A program made the position numbers and the translations under genes. From contig JBMNIZ010000015.1 in assembly GCA_050951405.1 (NCBI GenBank), positions 124,001 through 188,000 on the forward strand: a stretch of 64,000 bases of DNA, read 5' to 3'. The notes under the pieces are model-generated. The model was not told the DNA's origin and made no database searches. It worked only from the letters and a program-made list of their open reading frames with translations. Every line of letters starts with the position of its first letter. Position 1 is the stretch's first letter. Origin of the DNA: JBMNIZ01 sp050951405. Lineage in GTDB: Bacteria; Bacillota; DULZ01. Positions 54,268 to 63,317 of this stretch are shown here, in pieces.

Positions 54268-55188
54268 TTAGGGCTTGGGCAGCTTGTCCAGCATTTCCTC
54301 ATCCATTTCTTCCAGACTCTTAAAGGTAAATCCTTCTGCCAAAAGATAATCAATCACTAATGGCAATGCTTCTACAGTTGTTTCATGGCCATCGTTTTCG
54401 TGAAAAAGAATGACCATGGCCGGCCACAGTTTCTGTTTCGCTGCCTGCCGCTTCACATTGGCGAAAATAGTCTGGGCATCGGGGATGGGATGGCGGGAAT
54501 CATAAGAATCAATATTCCAGTCCACCCGCAGGTAGCCCGCCTCTTTCACCATTTCCTGTTTCTTTGCATCAGTTCGAAATCTCCCTCCCGGCTCCCGGAC
54601 AAATATGGGGCGTTCCCCGATAATGCCATAAATAATCTCCTCATTTTTCCTGAGAGATTCTAAAAAAGCCTCATCATTGGCGTAGATCTCTTTATAGACA
54701 TGGTTATAGGTATGGTTGCCCACTGCGTGTCCTTCTTCGCATATTTTTTCCAAAAGATCTGGATATTTTTCCACCTGGGTTCCGATGACAAAAAAAGTGG
54801 CTTTAATCCCATAATTCCTGAGAATTTCCAGAATAGCCGGGGTATTCTCCGGATCGGGCCCGTCATCGATGGTCAGATAAGCCAATTTTTTTTCCTTTTC
54901 TTCTTTTTGCTCAAGATCCGGATTCCTTTCCTCAATAACCTCTATGGTGGGAGCAGAATGAGATATGAGCTCTTCTCCGCCGGAGGCAAGGACGTTTTTC
55001 TCTTGCTGGACCGAAGGAGAAGCCTCCTCAAGAAAAGAAGGACCGGACTCACTTGTAGGCTGCACTTGGGCCGGTACCGCTTTAGTCCCGCTGCCGGTCA
55101 CGAAGTAAGCCGCGGCCAGACCTGTCAAACCTCCCACAAAAAATGCCAGGATGAAAAAGAAGATGATGAGAAACGCTTTTTTTTGCAT
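54268..55188 (-). CDS. Membrane-anchored polysaccharide deacetylase
   Basis: This 306-residue protein has an N-terminal anchor (MQKKAFLIIFFFILAFFVGG), a Ser/Glu-rich linker to about residue 105, and a NodB/PgdA-type deacetylase domain. Catalytic motifs are LTIDDGPDPENTPAIL near residue 110 (acid-base Asp pair), GNHTYNH near 165 (metal His) and REPGGRF near 205. It probably removes N-acetyl groups from peptidoglycan or a surface polymer outside the cell. The ATG at 55188 follows GGGGGAA. Confidence 0.92.
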   Translation of the reverse strand: MQKKAFLIIFFFILAFFVGGLTGLAAAYFVTGSGTKAVPAQVQPTSESGPSFLEEASPSVQQEKNVLASGGEELISHSAPTIEVIEERNPDLEQKEEKEKKLAYLTIDDGPDPENTPAILEILRNYGIKATFFVIGTQVEKYPDLLEKICEEGHAVGNHTYNHVYKEIYANDEAFLESLRKNEEIIYGIIGERPIFVREPGGRFRTDAKKQEMVKEAGYLRVDWNIDSYDSRHPIPDAQTIFANVKRQAAKQKLWPAMVILFHENDGHETTVEALPLVIDYLLAEGFTFKSLEEMDEEMLDKLPKP

Positions 55189-55324
55189 GATTATTCCCCC
55201 GGTTTCCTTACTCCGTTTCAAATGGCACATCTTTATTGACGAATAATGCGGGAAAAAGTTCGCGTTTCCCCTTATTTCGACAGAGAGGAGTCAACTCCTT
55301 TTGCCTGCTCCTGAATTTTCAAGG

Positions 55325-55352
55325 AAAATAAAAAGCCCCTTTTGCAGGGACT
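55325..55352 (-). terminator. Terminator after diaminopimelate dehydrogenase gene
   Basis: Minus-strand stem AGTCCC/GGGGCT (one T-G pair) with a 7-nt loop is followed by TTTTTATTTT. Confidence 0.65.
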
Positions 55353-55369
55353 ATATTTCTCGCTCATCT

Positions 55370-56278
55370 TTAGACCAGCCTACGAATCAAATCTTCCCTA
55401 TCCCCATCGAGAAAATCGATGACAGGGATTTCAAGAACTGTGTAGGCACCAGGGCTTTGGCGGAAAGTGGCCCGGGCAGCGGCCACCAGCACTTGACCGG
55501 CCAATGCCGGGTTGTTGATCCGCATTTCATATTTTAACATTTGATTGGCTGTGACTCCTGAAACCCCTTTCCTTTCCAGAAGAACCCCATGCCCCACGTC
55601 AACGAGTTTTTCCACACGGGGCACCTGGATCACATGGGTATCGTCGTGAATAAAATAGGGATCCTGCAAAATCCTTTTCTCAATTTCCCGGAACTCCGCC
55701 CCCTCTTCCAATTCCACATAAACCATTCTCCGGTGCACACCTGTTCCCACCGGCACTGTCAAGGAAAGAGCATCCCTCACCCCCGGGATCCCTTTCACCA
55801 CCACCGAATGGCCCATGCTCATACCGGGACCGAAATTGGTATAAGTAATGCCCCTGGGCGCCATGAACTCAAACATAGCTCTCACCAGCGAATCGGTACC
55901 CGGGTCCCAGCCGGCGGATACAATGGCCACGCTGCCGTACTGCCGGGCAATTTCATTTAATTCCTTTTTTAAATCCACCAGCCGCCCGTGGAGATCATAG
56001 CTATCGACGGTGTTAATCCCAAGGGCCAGAATTTCCCTGGCATACTCAGGCACCAGACGGGTAGGTACTGCCAGGATGGCCACCTCCACCCCTTCCAATT
56101 CTTCCACAGAACTGACTGTTGAAATCCCGGCCAGTTCTTTGGGATGGTCCTGCTCCAGGGAGACTGGACGCCTGACCACGCCTGCCAGCTCCAGATCCGT
56201 TGAAGCCAAGACTGCCTCCAGAGAAGCCTTGCCAATATTGCCGTAACCCACAATGGCTACACGATGTTTTTTTGCCAT
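55370..56278 (-). CDS. ddh: meso-Diaminopimelate dehydrogenase
   Basis: This 302-residue NADPH enzyme makes meso-diaminopimelate by reductive amination in a one-step lysine/peptidoglycan route. The N-terminal nucleotide fold is [17 protein letters not shown]. Family blocks are DSYDLHGRL near residue 90, [17 protein letters not shown] near 120 and [15 protein letters not shown] near 145. I chose the ATG at 56278 because GGGAGGG lies upstream. Length is slightly below the 320 of classic Ddh. It lies beside the cell-wall deacetylase but is transcribed on its own. Confidence 0.88.
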   Translation of the reverse strand: MAKKHRVAIVGYGNIGKASLEAVLASTDLELAGVVRRPVSLEQDHPKELAGISTVSSVEELEGVEVAILAVPTRLVPEYAREILALGINTVDSYDLHGRLVDLKKELNEIARQYGSVAIVSAGWDPGTDSLVRAMFEFMAPRGITYTNFGPGMSMGHSVVVKGIPGVRDALSLTVPVGTGVHRRMVYVELEEGAEFREIEKRILQDPYFIHDDTHVIQVPRVEKLVDVGHGVLLERKGVSGVTANQMLKYEMRINNPALAGQVLVAAARATFRQSPGAYTVLEIPVIDFLDGDREDLIRRLV

Positions 56279-56457
56279 GCCTTTTTCCCTCCCAAGAGAA
56301 ATCTCCATATTCCCCTTGCCCCTGCTGTCCTGAAAATGCATCTAAATATGTTGCATTATACCACAAAAAAGACGCGAAAAAAACCCGCCGGGAACTTCCG
56401 CAGCGGGCAAAATAACCACAAAAATTGTGCAGGGATGAAATTATCCCCGATTAAGCT

Positions 56458-56874
56458 TTAAGGATTTTCCGAGGAAAAGCGATGGCTGTACACACAGGAG
56501 TTGCAGAAATCGGCCTTGTCCTCAATACCTATACAATAAGAGCCTTCTTCCTTCCAGCAAGGTTTGGCGTAATTTTCTTTTTCCTTGACGCTGCGAGTTC
56601 TGCCACCCTTGCAATTTTTTAAACGCCAGCAGGGGTAAAGCTGAATCACTTGTCTGACCCCGGCCAGGTTCAACCCTTTGTCTTCGATCAATTCGTTAAT
56701 GAAACGGAGCCTGCGCAGGTCGTTATTGGAATATAGTCTCTGCCGGTTGCTCCGCGCCGGTGAAATCAAACCGTTCCTCTCCCAAACTCGCAAAGTCTCC
56801 GGATGAACTTGTAAGAGTTCGGCCACTACTCCAATGGTATATAAAGGCTGATCAGCATCCAAATCTCTCATCAT
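56458..56874 (-). CDS. MerR-family regulator with Cys-rich C-terminus
   Basis: This 138-residue protein has an N-terminal MerR/HspR-like winged helix (LYTIGVVAELLQVHPETLRVWERNG, given as TIGVVAELLQVHPETLRVWE, about residues 11-35; RLYSNNDLRRLRFI follows). The C-terminal half carries Cys at LYPCWRLKNCKGG, AKPCWKEEGSYC and DFCNSCVYSH, six or seven in total. That pattern suggests a metal or Fe-S site rather than the usual dimer coiled coil only. Target genes are unknown. Confidence 0.85.
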   Translation of the reverse strand: MMRDLDADQPLYTIGVVAELLQVHPETLRVWERNGLISPARSNRQRLYSNNDLRRLRFINELIEDKGLNLAGVRQVIQLYPCWRLKNCKGGRTRSVKEKENYAKPCWKEEGSYCIGIEDKADFCNSCVYSHRFSSENP

Positions 56875-57081
56875 TGCCAGATGCCTCCTTCACTTGAGTT
56901 AGGTCTCTGTTCATCCTTATTATATCAACTCCTCACCCGCCTTTGCAAATTAATTCAAAAATAATATTTAGGATTATTCAAAACAAATTATTTCTAAATA
57001 TTCGGAAACCTTTTTGCCCCAAAGAAAACCGCCACTTTACCAATAATAAAATGGAAAACTTAAGAAAAGGCCGGTCCGAGG

Positions 57082-57234
57082 CTACTCTGCATCTTCGTCC
57101 TCATCGACTGCAATCTCATTGGCCAGGACCGCAGGAATGTGGGAAATATCACAACCGCAATAAGGACATGCCCACTTTCCCTGAGCTGCTGAAAAAGGCT
57201 TGCCCCCGCAGTAAGGACAAATTTTCCCGTACAC
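57082..57234 (-). CDS. Zinc-ribbon miniprotein
   Basis: A 50-residue frame starts at the GTG at 57234 (GAGGTGA 6 bp upstream) and reads YGKICPYCGGKPFSAAQG, then ACPYCGCDISHIPA, ending in an acidic tail DEDEDAE. The two CPYCG knuckles form a rubredoxin-like or zinc-ribbon site. The coding pattern and ribosome site make it credible. Function is unknown. Confidence 0.65.
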   Translation of the reverse strand: MYGKICPYCGGKPFSAAQGKWACPYCGCDISHIPAVLANEIAVDEDEDAE

Positions 57235-57390
57235 GTCCACTCACCTCGCGGGAATTCTACCATAGCTTATGATCTTTTACTTGAAAAAATTGTCGCCGGA
57301 GTTTCGACATTTAGCCAAATCCTTTGCCCCTTTATAACAAAAGAGATACTTTTCACCAAGCCAGGAATTACCTCTAAAGTTCCGCAACTA

Positions 57391-57431
57391 TTTGGCCCGG
57401 TCATCGTCTATAATGATGTCGGCGGGCCAAA
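57391..57431. repeat. Hairpin in leader of the BsuPI-repeat gene
   Basis: Perfect 9-bp inverted repeat TTTGGCCCG/CGGGCCAAA separated by 23 nt that can pair further (CATC/GATG). No T run follows on the plus strand. It lies 51 bp before the start codon and may be a leader structure or operator. Confidence 0.45.
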
Positions 57432-57481
57432 AATCGGGTAGTCTTTTCAGCTCAACAAAAATCAAAGGAGGTTATTTAATC

Positions 57482-58639
57482 GTGAAAAGGAGATTAACTG
57501 CACTTCTCGCCGCCCTGTTTATCGTATCCCTGCTGGTATCGGCTTTTGCCGCCGGTCCGGTTCAAGCCGCTCCGGCAGCTTATGATCCCCTGGGCTATTA
57601 CCTTTACTATACGGAAGATGTGAACCAATTCTACTTTCTAGTAACAAATCCTTCCAGCCAGGCCGTCAATTTAAAATTTTCTTCCGGTCAGGATTATGAC
57701 CTGGTTATCAAGCAAAAAGGCAAGGTAGTCTGGAAAGATTCTTGGAATAAAAACTATAGCCAAGCTGTCCGCCAAGAAAACTTCCTCCCCGGCCATGCCA
57801 AATTTTATAAAATTGATGCCCCTAAGCTGAGGAAGGGGTCTTATCAGGTTCAAGCGATTTTTACCGCCGGTCCCTCAGCTGGCCGGGTGGTAGCGGAAAT
57901 CCAGTGGGGGGTGGGACAAATAGTGCCGGAAAAACCCTCTGCCGACACCTCTCTCCTGGATTATTACCTTTTTAAATCCACCAATACCAATGAACTTCTT
58001 TTTGTAGTGAAGAATAACACCGACCAAACCGTCAAACTCCATTTCCCTTCCGGCAAGGAATTTGACCTAATCATTTATAATGCCTCTTGGCAAAAAGCCT
58101 GGCAGGATTCCTGGACCAAATGGTACCATCAATCCGCGAAGAAGGAAAAACTGGCTCCCGGTCAGGCTAAAGTGTACCGGGCCAAGCTGCCCAAGCTTTC
58201 CCCGGGAACGTATACTGTTCATGCTTACTTTTATGGAGCAAAACTGACCGGTCCGGCAGCCACCATGAAACTAAAGGCAGGCGGCCAAATAGTCAATCCG
58301 CATCTTTCTCAACTGAGCTTCAGCGCCTGGTATAACGGAGGCAAGCAGCCTCAAATTGCTTTCCAGGTTAAGAACACCGGCACTAAACCCGTTACCATCA
58401 CTTTCCCCCAAGGCAAAACCCTGGAAGTGGTCGTCACTGGGGATAACGGTTTTAGCTGGCGGTACAGCGACAGTTACCGTTCGGGCAGCGCTCTTCTGAC
58501 CAGGAGTTTGGCAGGAGGCGGTGCCAGCTACAGCTTTATTTACCTGCCCAAACTGCCAAAAGGAAAATATACGGTGGACATCTACTATTTGGCCTATTCT
58601 GAGAAGAAACCGGCCGCTTCCACCAGCTTTAGGATCTGA
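57482..58639 (+). CDS. Secreted protein with three BsuPI-like domains
   Basis: This 385-residue protein has a Sec signal peptide (to about APVQAAPA near residue 33) and three tandem immunoglobulin-like domains of the BsuPI (intracellular proteinase inhibitor) type, at about residues 37-140, 155-270 and 280-385. Each repeat has a hydrophobic strand, a FPSGKEFDLII-like block and a LPKLSPGTYTV-like block. The family's original member inhibits a Bacillus protease, but most secreted members are of unknown function. The GTG at 57482 has GGAGG 10 bp upstream. It stands alone with its own terminator. Confidence 0.82.
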   Translation: MKRRLTALLAALFIVSLLVSAFAAGPVQAAPAAYDPLGYYLYYTEDVNQFYFLVTNPSSQAVNLKFSSGQDYDLVIKQKGKVVWKDSWNKNYSQAVRQENFLPGHAKFYKIDAPKLRKGSYQVQAIFTAGPSAGRVVAEIQWGVGQIVPEKPSADTSLLDYYLFKSTNTNELLFVVKNNTDQTVKLHFPSGKEFDLIIYNASWQKAWQDSWTKWYHQSAKKEKLAPGQAKVYRAKLPKLSPGTYTVHAYFYGAKLTGPAATMKLKAGGQIVNPHLSQLSFSAWYNGGKQPQIAFQVKNTGTKPVTITFPQGKTLEVVVTGDNGFSWRYSDSYRSGSALLTRSLAGGGASYSFIYLPKLPKGKYTVDIYYLAYSEKKPAASTSFRI

Positions 58640-58649
58640 CAAAGCCAAT

Positions 58650-58677
58650 AAAAAGGGCTGTTCCCACGGCCCTTTTT
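58650..58677. terminator. Bidirectional terminator
   Basis: Perfect 9-bp stem AAAAAGGGC/GCCCTTTTT with a 10-nt loop lies between convergent genes, with A and T runs suiting both strands. Confidence 0.9.
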
Positions 58678-58682
58678 ATTTT

Positions 58683-59150
58683 TCATTTTCCCTGTCGTCT
58701 CAGGGCCAAGAGCAAATCAATAATCCTGTCCCTGTTCCAAAGATCCACCCCGAGAGAATTGGCCAGTTCTTTGGCTTCCAAAGTATAATCCCGATTGGTG
58801 ATCAGCAGTGCCTCCTGGCAGCCGTAAAGGGGGGCGCTCCTGGCAATTTTCTCCACCAGCCGAGAACTAACATTGCGCCGGTAATGCTTGGTCAAGACGG
58901 CAATATGCCGGCCTTCCTTCTCCACAACAAAATGAACCCACTGCTTTTTAGCGGGAGAGGATTTTACCTTATAGCCAAGCCTTCGCAGAAGTAGAAGACA
59001 AAAGTCTCTGAACTCCCTTTTGGACATCCGATCCACTTCATAGAGGCCAGCGGCCATCATTTTTTCCTGCCGCCTCCAACTCCTTACCTTGATCACCAGA
59101 AAGACTCCGATGAGCAAAGCCAAGGGCCAACCTTTGTAGACCAATTCCAC
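58683..59150 (-). CDS. Membrane protein with Mrr-like restriction endonuclease domain
   Basis: This roughly 155-residue protein has one N-terminal helix (GWPLALLIGVFLVIKV) and a C-terminal domain of the Mrr/restriction-endonuclease-like fold (SKREFRDFCLLLLRRLGYKV, then HIAVLTKHYRRNVSSRLVEKI). Active enzymes have D-(Q/E)xK; here the usual Asp position reads VHFVVEK and the second motif is VLTK, so only the Lys is kept. It may bind DNA or be inactive. I chose the GTG at 59150, after GGGAGG; an ATG at 59177 is possible. Confidence 0.65.
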   Translation of the reverse strand: MELVYKGWPLALLIGVFLVIKVRSWRRQEKMMAAGLYEVDRMSKREFRDFCLLLLRRLGYKVKSSPAKKQWVHFVVEKEGRHIAVLTKHYRRNVSSRLVEKIARSAPLYGCQEALLITNRDYTLEAKELANSLGVDLWNRDRIIDLLLALRRQGK

Positions 59151-59328
59151 CGCCCTTTGCCTCCCAGCTCCATGCATTGTTTATATAACACTTCGACATC
59201 GCCGGTCAGTAACCTTTCTCGGTGGCAGAAAAAGCCCGCGAAGTTAATGGGGAGCCGAGTTCAGCTCCAATTCCAACGGAAAAAATGAAGCTCACCCCTC
59301 TCCCCACCGCCGAAGTTTGTCCTTCTAT

Positions 59329-60612
59329 CTATTCTAAGGAGTGGATAAAAAGCCCACCCCTAAGCTTGGGCTCAAACCAGGTGGATTTAGGGGGCATGAC
59401 CTGGCCCGTGTCCGCAATGGACATCAGCTGCTTCAATGCTGGCAGGAAACAAGGCAAAAGCCACCCCTCCTTCCTGCTCCACTCTCTTCTCCAGTTCTTC
59501 CAGGCCCCGGATCCCGCCGACAAAATCGATGCGAGGGTCAGTCCTGGGATCCTCAATCTCCTAAAACAGGTTCCAAGAGGTTGTTCTGGAGAATGGATTC
59601 ACATCCAAGGGATTTGACCGGATCGGTCCGGTCAAAAGTGCCTTCCCTGGCCTTCCAAGCCGATACCAATCTGCCCCCCAGATACATCCCAAAAGTGTGA
59701 GGCTGCCGGGAGGCTGGATAAGCTTTACCCGGGCCGAGTCTTATCTGCCACCGCAAATTTTTCCTGCACTCTGGCCAGAAAAGTCTCCTTCGGTCAGGCC
59801 GTGCAGGTCTCTCACCACCCGGTTATAGGCCAGGATCCGCAGTTCCCGGTGGGGAAAAAGGACGCCGAGAAAAGTAATTGATACTCTTCTCCGCACCTGT
59901 ATAGCCGGGGTTCTGTTCCCGGCGGCAGCAAACCCACCTGCACCGCCGCCGCCGTCCGGTGGTGCCCGTCGGCGATATAGAGATAATCCACCTGCCGGAA
60001 CTCAGCCACCAGACCGTCGATAACGGGCGGGGCATCGATCACCCAGGCCATGATGCCCAACCCCGTCGTCGGCAACAAAATCGTAGACCGGCTGCCTGGA
60101 CCTCGGTCCAAGCAGTCATCATGGATTCTGGATCTTCTCCCGGAACCGGTAAGTCAAAAAAACGGCACCAGTCTGGGCATTGCAGGCATCCACATGTCTG
60201 AAAACGGTCCAGTCTCCTTGTCGGCCCTGGTGTGCTCATGTTTCTTGATTGTTCCCTGCAAATAGTCATCAATAGAGCAGCAGGCCACCAAGCCGGTTTG
60301 GGCTCCGCCGTCTTTGATCCAGCCGGTAGATGTAAAGACAATCTTCCTCATCCTGCCGGAGCACACCTTCCTGCACCAACCGGCTGTAAATTGCCAGCGG
60401 CCTCGGGCGTAAACTTGTCCGGTCGTAAGGGTCCAGAGCAGGATCCAGGTCGACCTCCGACTCTGCCTCACATGCAAAAAGGAAAAGGGATTGTCCCGGA
60501 CCAGCACCCTGGCCTCCTCTCCGCACTCACCACATCGTAGGGAGGAGCAGCCACCCGGTGGGCCAGACTCCGGCACCGGCCGCAGCGCCCTAAAGGATTT
60601 GATCAAGGCCAC
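59329..60612 (-). pseudogene. DUF1015 family gene broken by frameshifts
   Basis: Starting at a GTG (MALIKSFRALRPVPESGPP), DUF1015 motifs appear in order but in changing frames: APPYDVVS, EEARVLVRDNPFSFLHV, LVQEGVLRQDEEDCLYIYR, SIDDYLQGTIKKHEHTRADKE, YLYIADGHHRTAAA, PHTFGMYLGGR, and the end block VMPPKSTWFEPKLRGGLFIHS. Many single-base shifts are needed. The protein-level conservation between shifts is high, so either decay is recent or the sequence here is poor. Function of the family is unknown; it often follows genes of amino acid metabolism. Confidence 0.75.
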
Positions 60613-60626
60613 TTTCCTTTCCTCCT

Positions 60627-61276
60627 TCAGCAACAGGATGTTGAACAGTCTCTTCAAGCCGCTCGCCGAAAAAGCCTCCTGGCCCAGGGCCAGGGCCCGG
60701 AGATTGGCGGCCACCGTATGCCCGGGAACGCGCTCCCGGACGGATTCCACCAACAAATCCTCACCTGAAGGGCAGAAATCCTCCCGCCAGGGCAGCTCCC
60801 AGCATGACCACACTCATGGTCCGGGCATGGCCCGCTTTTTCCGCCAGCTCCGTCCCATTGATGACCACAACCTTTTTCCCCAGTTCCCTTCCAAAGCAGA
60901 AGCGATTTCCTCCAGAGCAGGATACCGGGCCTTTGCCAATCTGGACATCCATGGGCGGAAGAGGGGCTGCTGTTCAGAAGAGCCGCACCCTCCGGCGATA
61001 AATATTCCACCCCCACCCGCAGCCCTTCCAGGGGCTCCAGGGCTATGATCAGATCCGCCTCTCCCCGGTCGATCAGGGGGGCATAGACATCGCCAAAGCG
61101 CACATGGGAGGATACGGCACCGCCCCTCATGGCCGCACCAAAGGTCTCCCCCACCCGTACCCGGAATGGCCGTGGGATCCCGCTTCGCCAGTCTGCATGG
61201 CTGCACCGGCAACGATGCGGGCAGCCAGGATGCTGCCCTGCCCTCCCACGCCGGCAATAATCAGATCCATTTTCAT
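60627..61276 (-). pseudogene. iorB: Indolepyruvate ferredoxin oxidoreductase beta subunit, frameshifted
   Basis: The ATG at 61276 starts MKMDLIIAGVGGQGSILAARIVAGA, typical of IorB. Continuation runs in other frames: VGETFGAAMRGGAVSSHVRFG, then PLIDRGEADLIIALEPLE, then GKKVVVINGTELAEKAG, and near the end LLVESVRERVPGHTVAANLRAL. At least three or four frameshifts are needed. With IorA it would oxidise aryl pyruvates from aromatic amino acids to aryl-acetyl-CoA. It follows iorA directly and precedes the DUF1015 gene. Confidence 0.8.
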
Positions 61277-63251
61277 GCCCCATTCCCTCCTCGTCTTCAC
61301 CGCCCCCTGCCGGCAGACCTGCTCGCACAGGCTACAGTCGGTACGCAGCTTTCCCCATCCACAGCCGCTTTCTTCCTCGCACCGCGTCGAAAGGCGACTG
61401 GCAGGGCACCCCAGGCGCAGGCAGCGCCTGCAACCATCGCAAAGGGACTTCCTCCACCCAGGTCCTGCCCTCTCCTTTTTTTCTCCCTTCTCAACAGCTT
61501 GCAGCTGGCACTCACCCTCCAGAATGACCACGGAAGGGCCCCTCATCTGCGAGGGCCCTCTCCATGAGACGGGAGGCCTCCGCCAGTTGATAGGCATTGG
61601 CAACATGGAGACATTCTTCACTCCCAGGGCCCTGACCACCCCTGCCATGTCGAAAGCCTCCCGTTTGCTCTCCCAGGGCGGTGGTCCCCGTAGCCGGGTT
61701 GGGCTGGTGACCGGTCATGGCCGTCCAGCGGTTGTCCAGAATCAAGAAAGTGAGATCTACGCTTGATTGTAGACGGCGTTGGTCACCGATGGTAAAAGAG
61801 CATGAATGAAGGTGGAATCCCCTGCCACCGCCACTACCTTACCCTCCCGGTAGCCCGCCTGCACCTGTCCCTGGGCCAGACCCAGACCGCTTCCCATCAC
61901 ATGGATGGTATCCAGGATCTCGTAAGGCGAGCCTCACCGGGTATTTCTTGCCGGGCAGCTTCGTTGGGTTCAATACCGGAGGCAAATAATCCATAGCCTC
62001 CCTGTTCGTAACAACCAATGTCCCCGTTGACAATATGGTTGCCCGGGAATTTTCGCTTAAAGCTTCCCCCAGGGCCCAATAAGAACCCAGGTGGGAACAC
62101 CCGGCACAGAGAGCCGAGGACCGGGGCGTCACCAGCTCCCTCAGCTTTTCCCGGGTCTTTTCCCTCTCATCCCCAGGGATTTCCAGTTTCAAAAGCTGGG
62201 AAAGGGCTTTTGTGACCAAACTGGTATTGATTTCCCCATAGGGAGGAAACACAGGGCGGTGGCTTTTCCCGTAAATGTTCAGGCTGCTAAATCTTCCCTG
62301 GGCATAGCTCCGCACAAGGTTCTCGATGACCGGATCTCCTTCTTCCACAACAAGCAGAGTATCCACTCCTGGCAAGAGCTTGTCCAGTATGCTGTAAGGC
62401 AAGGGGTAAAAAAAGCCCAGCTGGAGAAAGCTGACCCGGTCCTTAAGGCCCAGCCTGTCCAGAGCTTCTCTGGTGTAGCTGGCCCCAACCCCGGCGGCCA
62501 ATACAGCCGTTGAAGCCCCAGGCACCAATTCCAGCCGGTTAAAGGGGCTGTTTTCAGCCAGCTCCCGAGCCTTGGGCAAAACCTGATGGAGCCAACGATG
62601 TTTGGCCAGAGGGCCGGGGGCACCGTAAACATTCCAGCGGTAAGGCAGTTTGTAGTGCTTATTAAAAGACAAGCTGTTCTTTTCTTCCTGGATCGGTCCC
62701 AGTTTCACATCACCGCTGGCATGAGAAATTCTGCTCACCGATCGGATAAAAACAGGCAGTTCGAGTATTTCTGAAATGCGGAAGGCCTCTCTGGTCATAT
62801 CTTTGGCCTCTTGCTGATCGGCCGGTTCCAGGCAGGGTATTTCCGCATAAACTGCCGCCAGCCTGGTATCCTGTTCGCTGGAAGAATAGTGGGCATTAGG
62901 ATCATCGGCCACCACCACCACCAGTCCTCCTTTGACCCCTCCATAAGGCAAAGTCATGAAGGTGTCCATGGCCACGTTCAAACCGGCATTTTTCATGGCG
63001 GTCATGGCTCTGGCACCTACCAGGGAGGCTCCCGCAGCCAGCTCAAAGGCCACCTTTTCATTGGTGCTCCACTCCAAATGGTATGCTCCCTGCCGGGCTG
63101 CGGCAATCAAAGCTTCACAGATTTCCGAAGCAGGGGTGCCCGGATAAGCGGCCATTAACTGCAAACCGGCCTCCAGAGCACCCCGGGCAATAGCTTCATT
63201 GCCCATGAGCAGCACTCTTTCCCCCGCCGGTTGCAAAATAGCAATACTCAA
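61275..63251 (-). pseudogene. iorA: Indolepyruvate ferredoxin oxidoreductase alpha subunit, frameshifted
   Basis: From the TTG at 63251 (GGAGAG upstream) about 400 intact codons encode the pyrimidine-binding half: LMGNEAIARGALEAGLQLMAAYPGTP, given as GNEAIARGALEAG and AAYPGTPASEI, and ALCAGCSHLGSYWALGEAL. The frame then shifts: GDIGCYEQGGYGLFASGIEP, VMGSGLGLAQGQVQAGYREGK as VMGSGLGLAQGQ, then LTFLILDNRWTAMTGHQPNP (thiamine-diphosphate site), then a ferredoxin-like end with CDGCRRC and CSLCEQVC. At least three frameshifts are present. The real enzyme is a thiamine, Fe-S protein of amino acid fermentation. Confidence 0.85.
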
Positions 63252-63317
63252 GCACAATCTCTCCTTTCCGAACCGGCGCCGAAACATCCTATCCCTTCGG
63301 CAATCCAGGTGTATTGA

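Noticed and set aside
57392..57481. Longer start for the BsuPI-repeat protein
   Set aside because: The extension has no ribosome site and would put 30 polar residues before a clear signal peptide; the GTG at 57482 has GGAGG.
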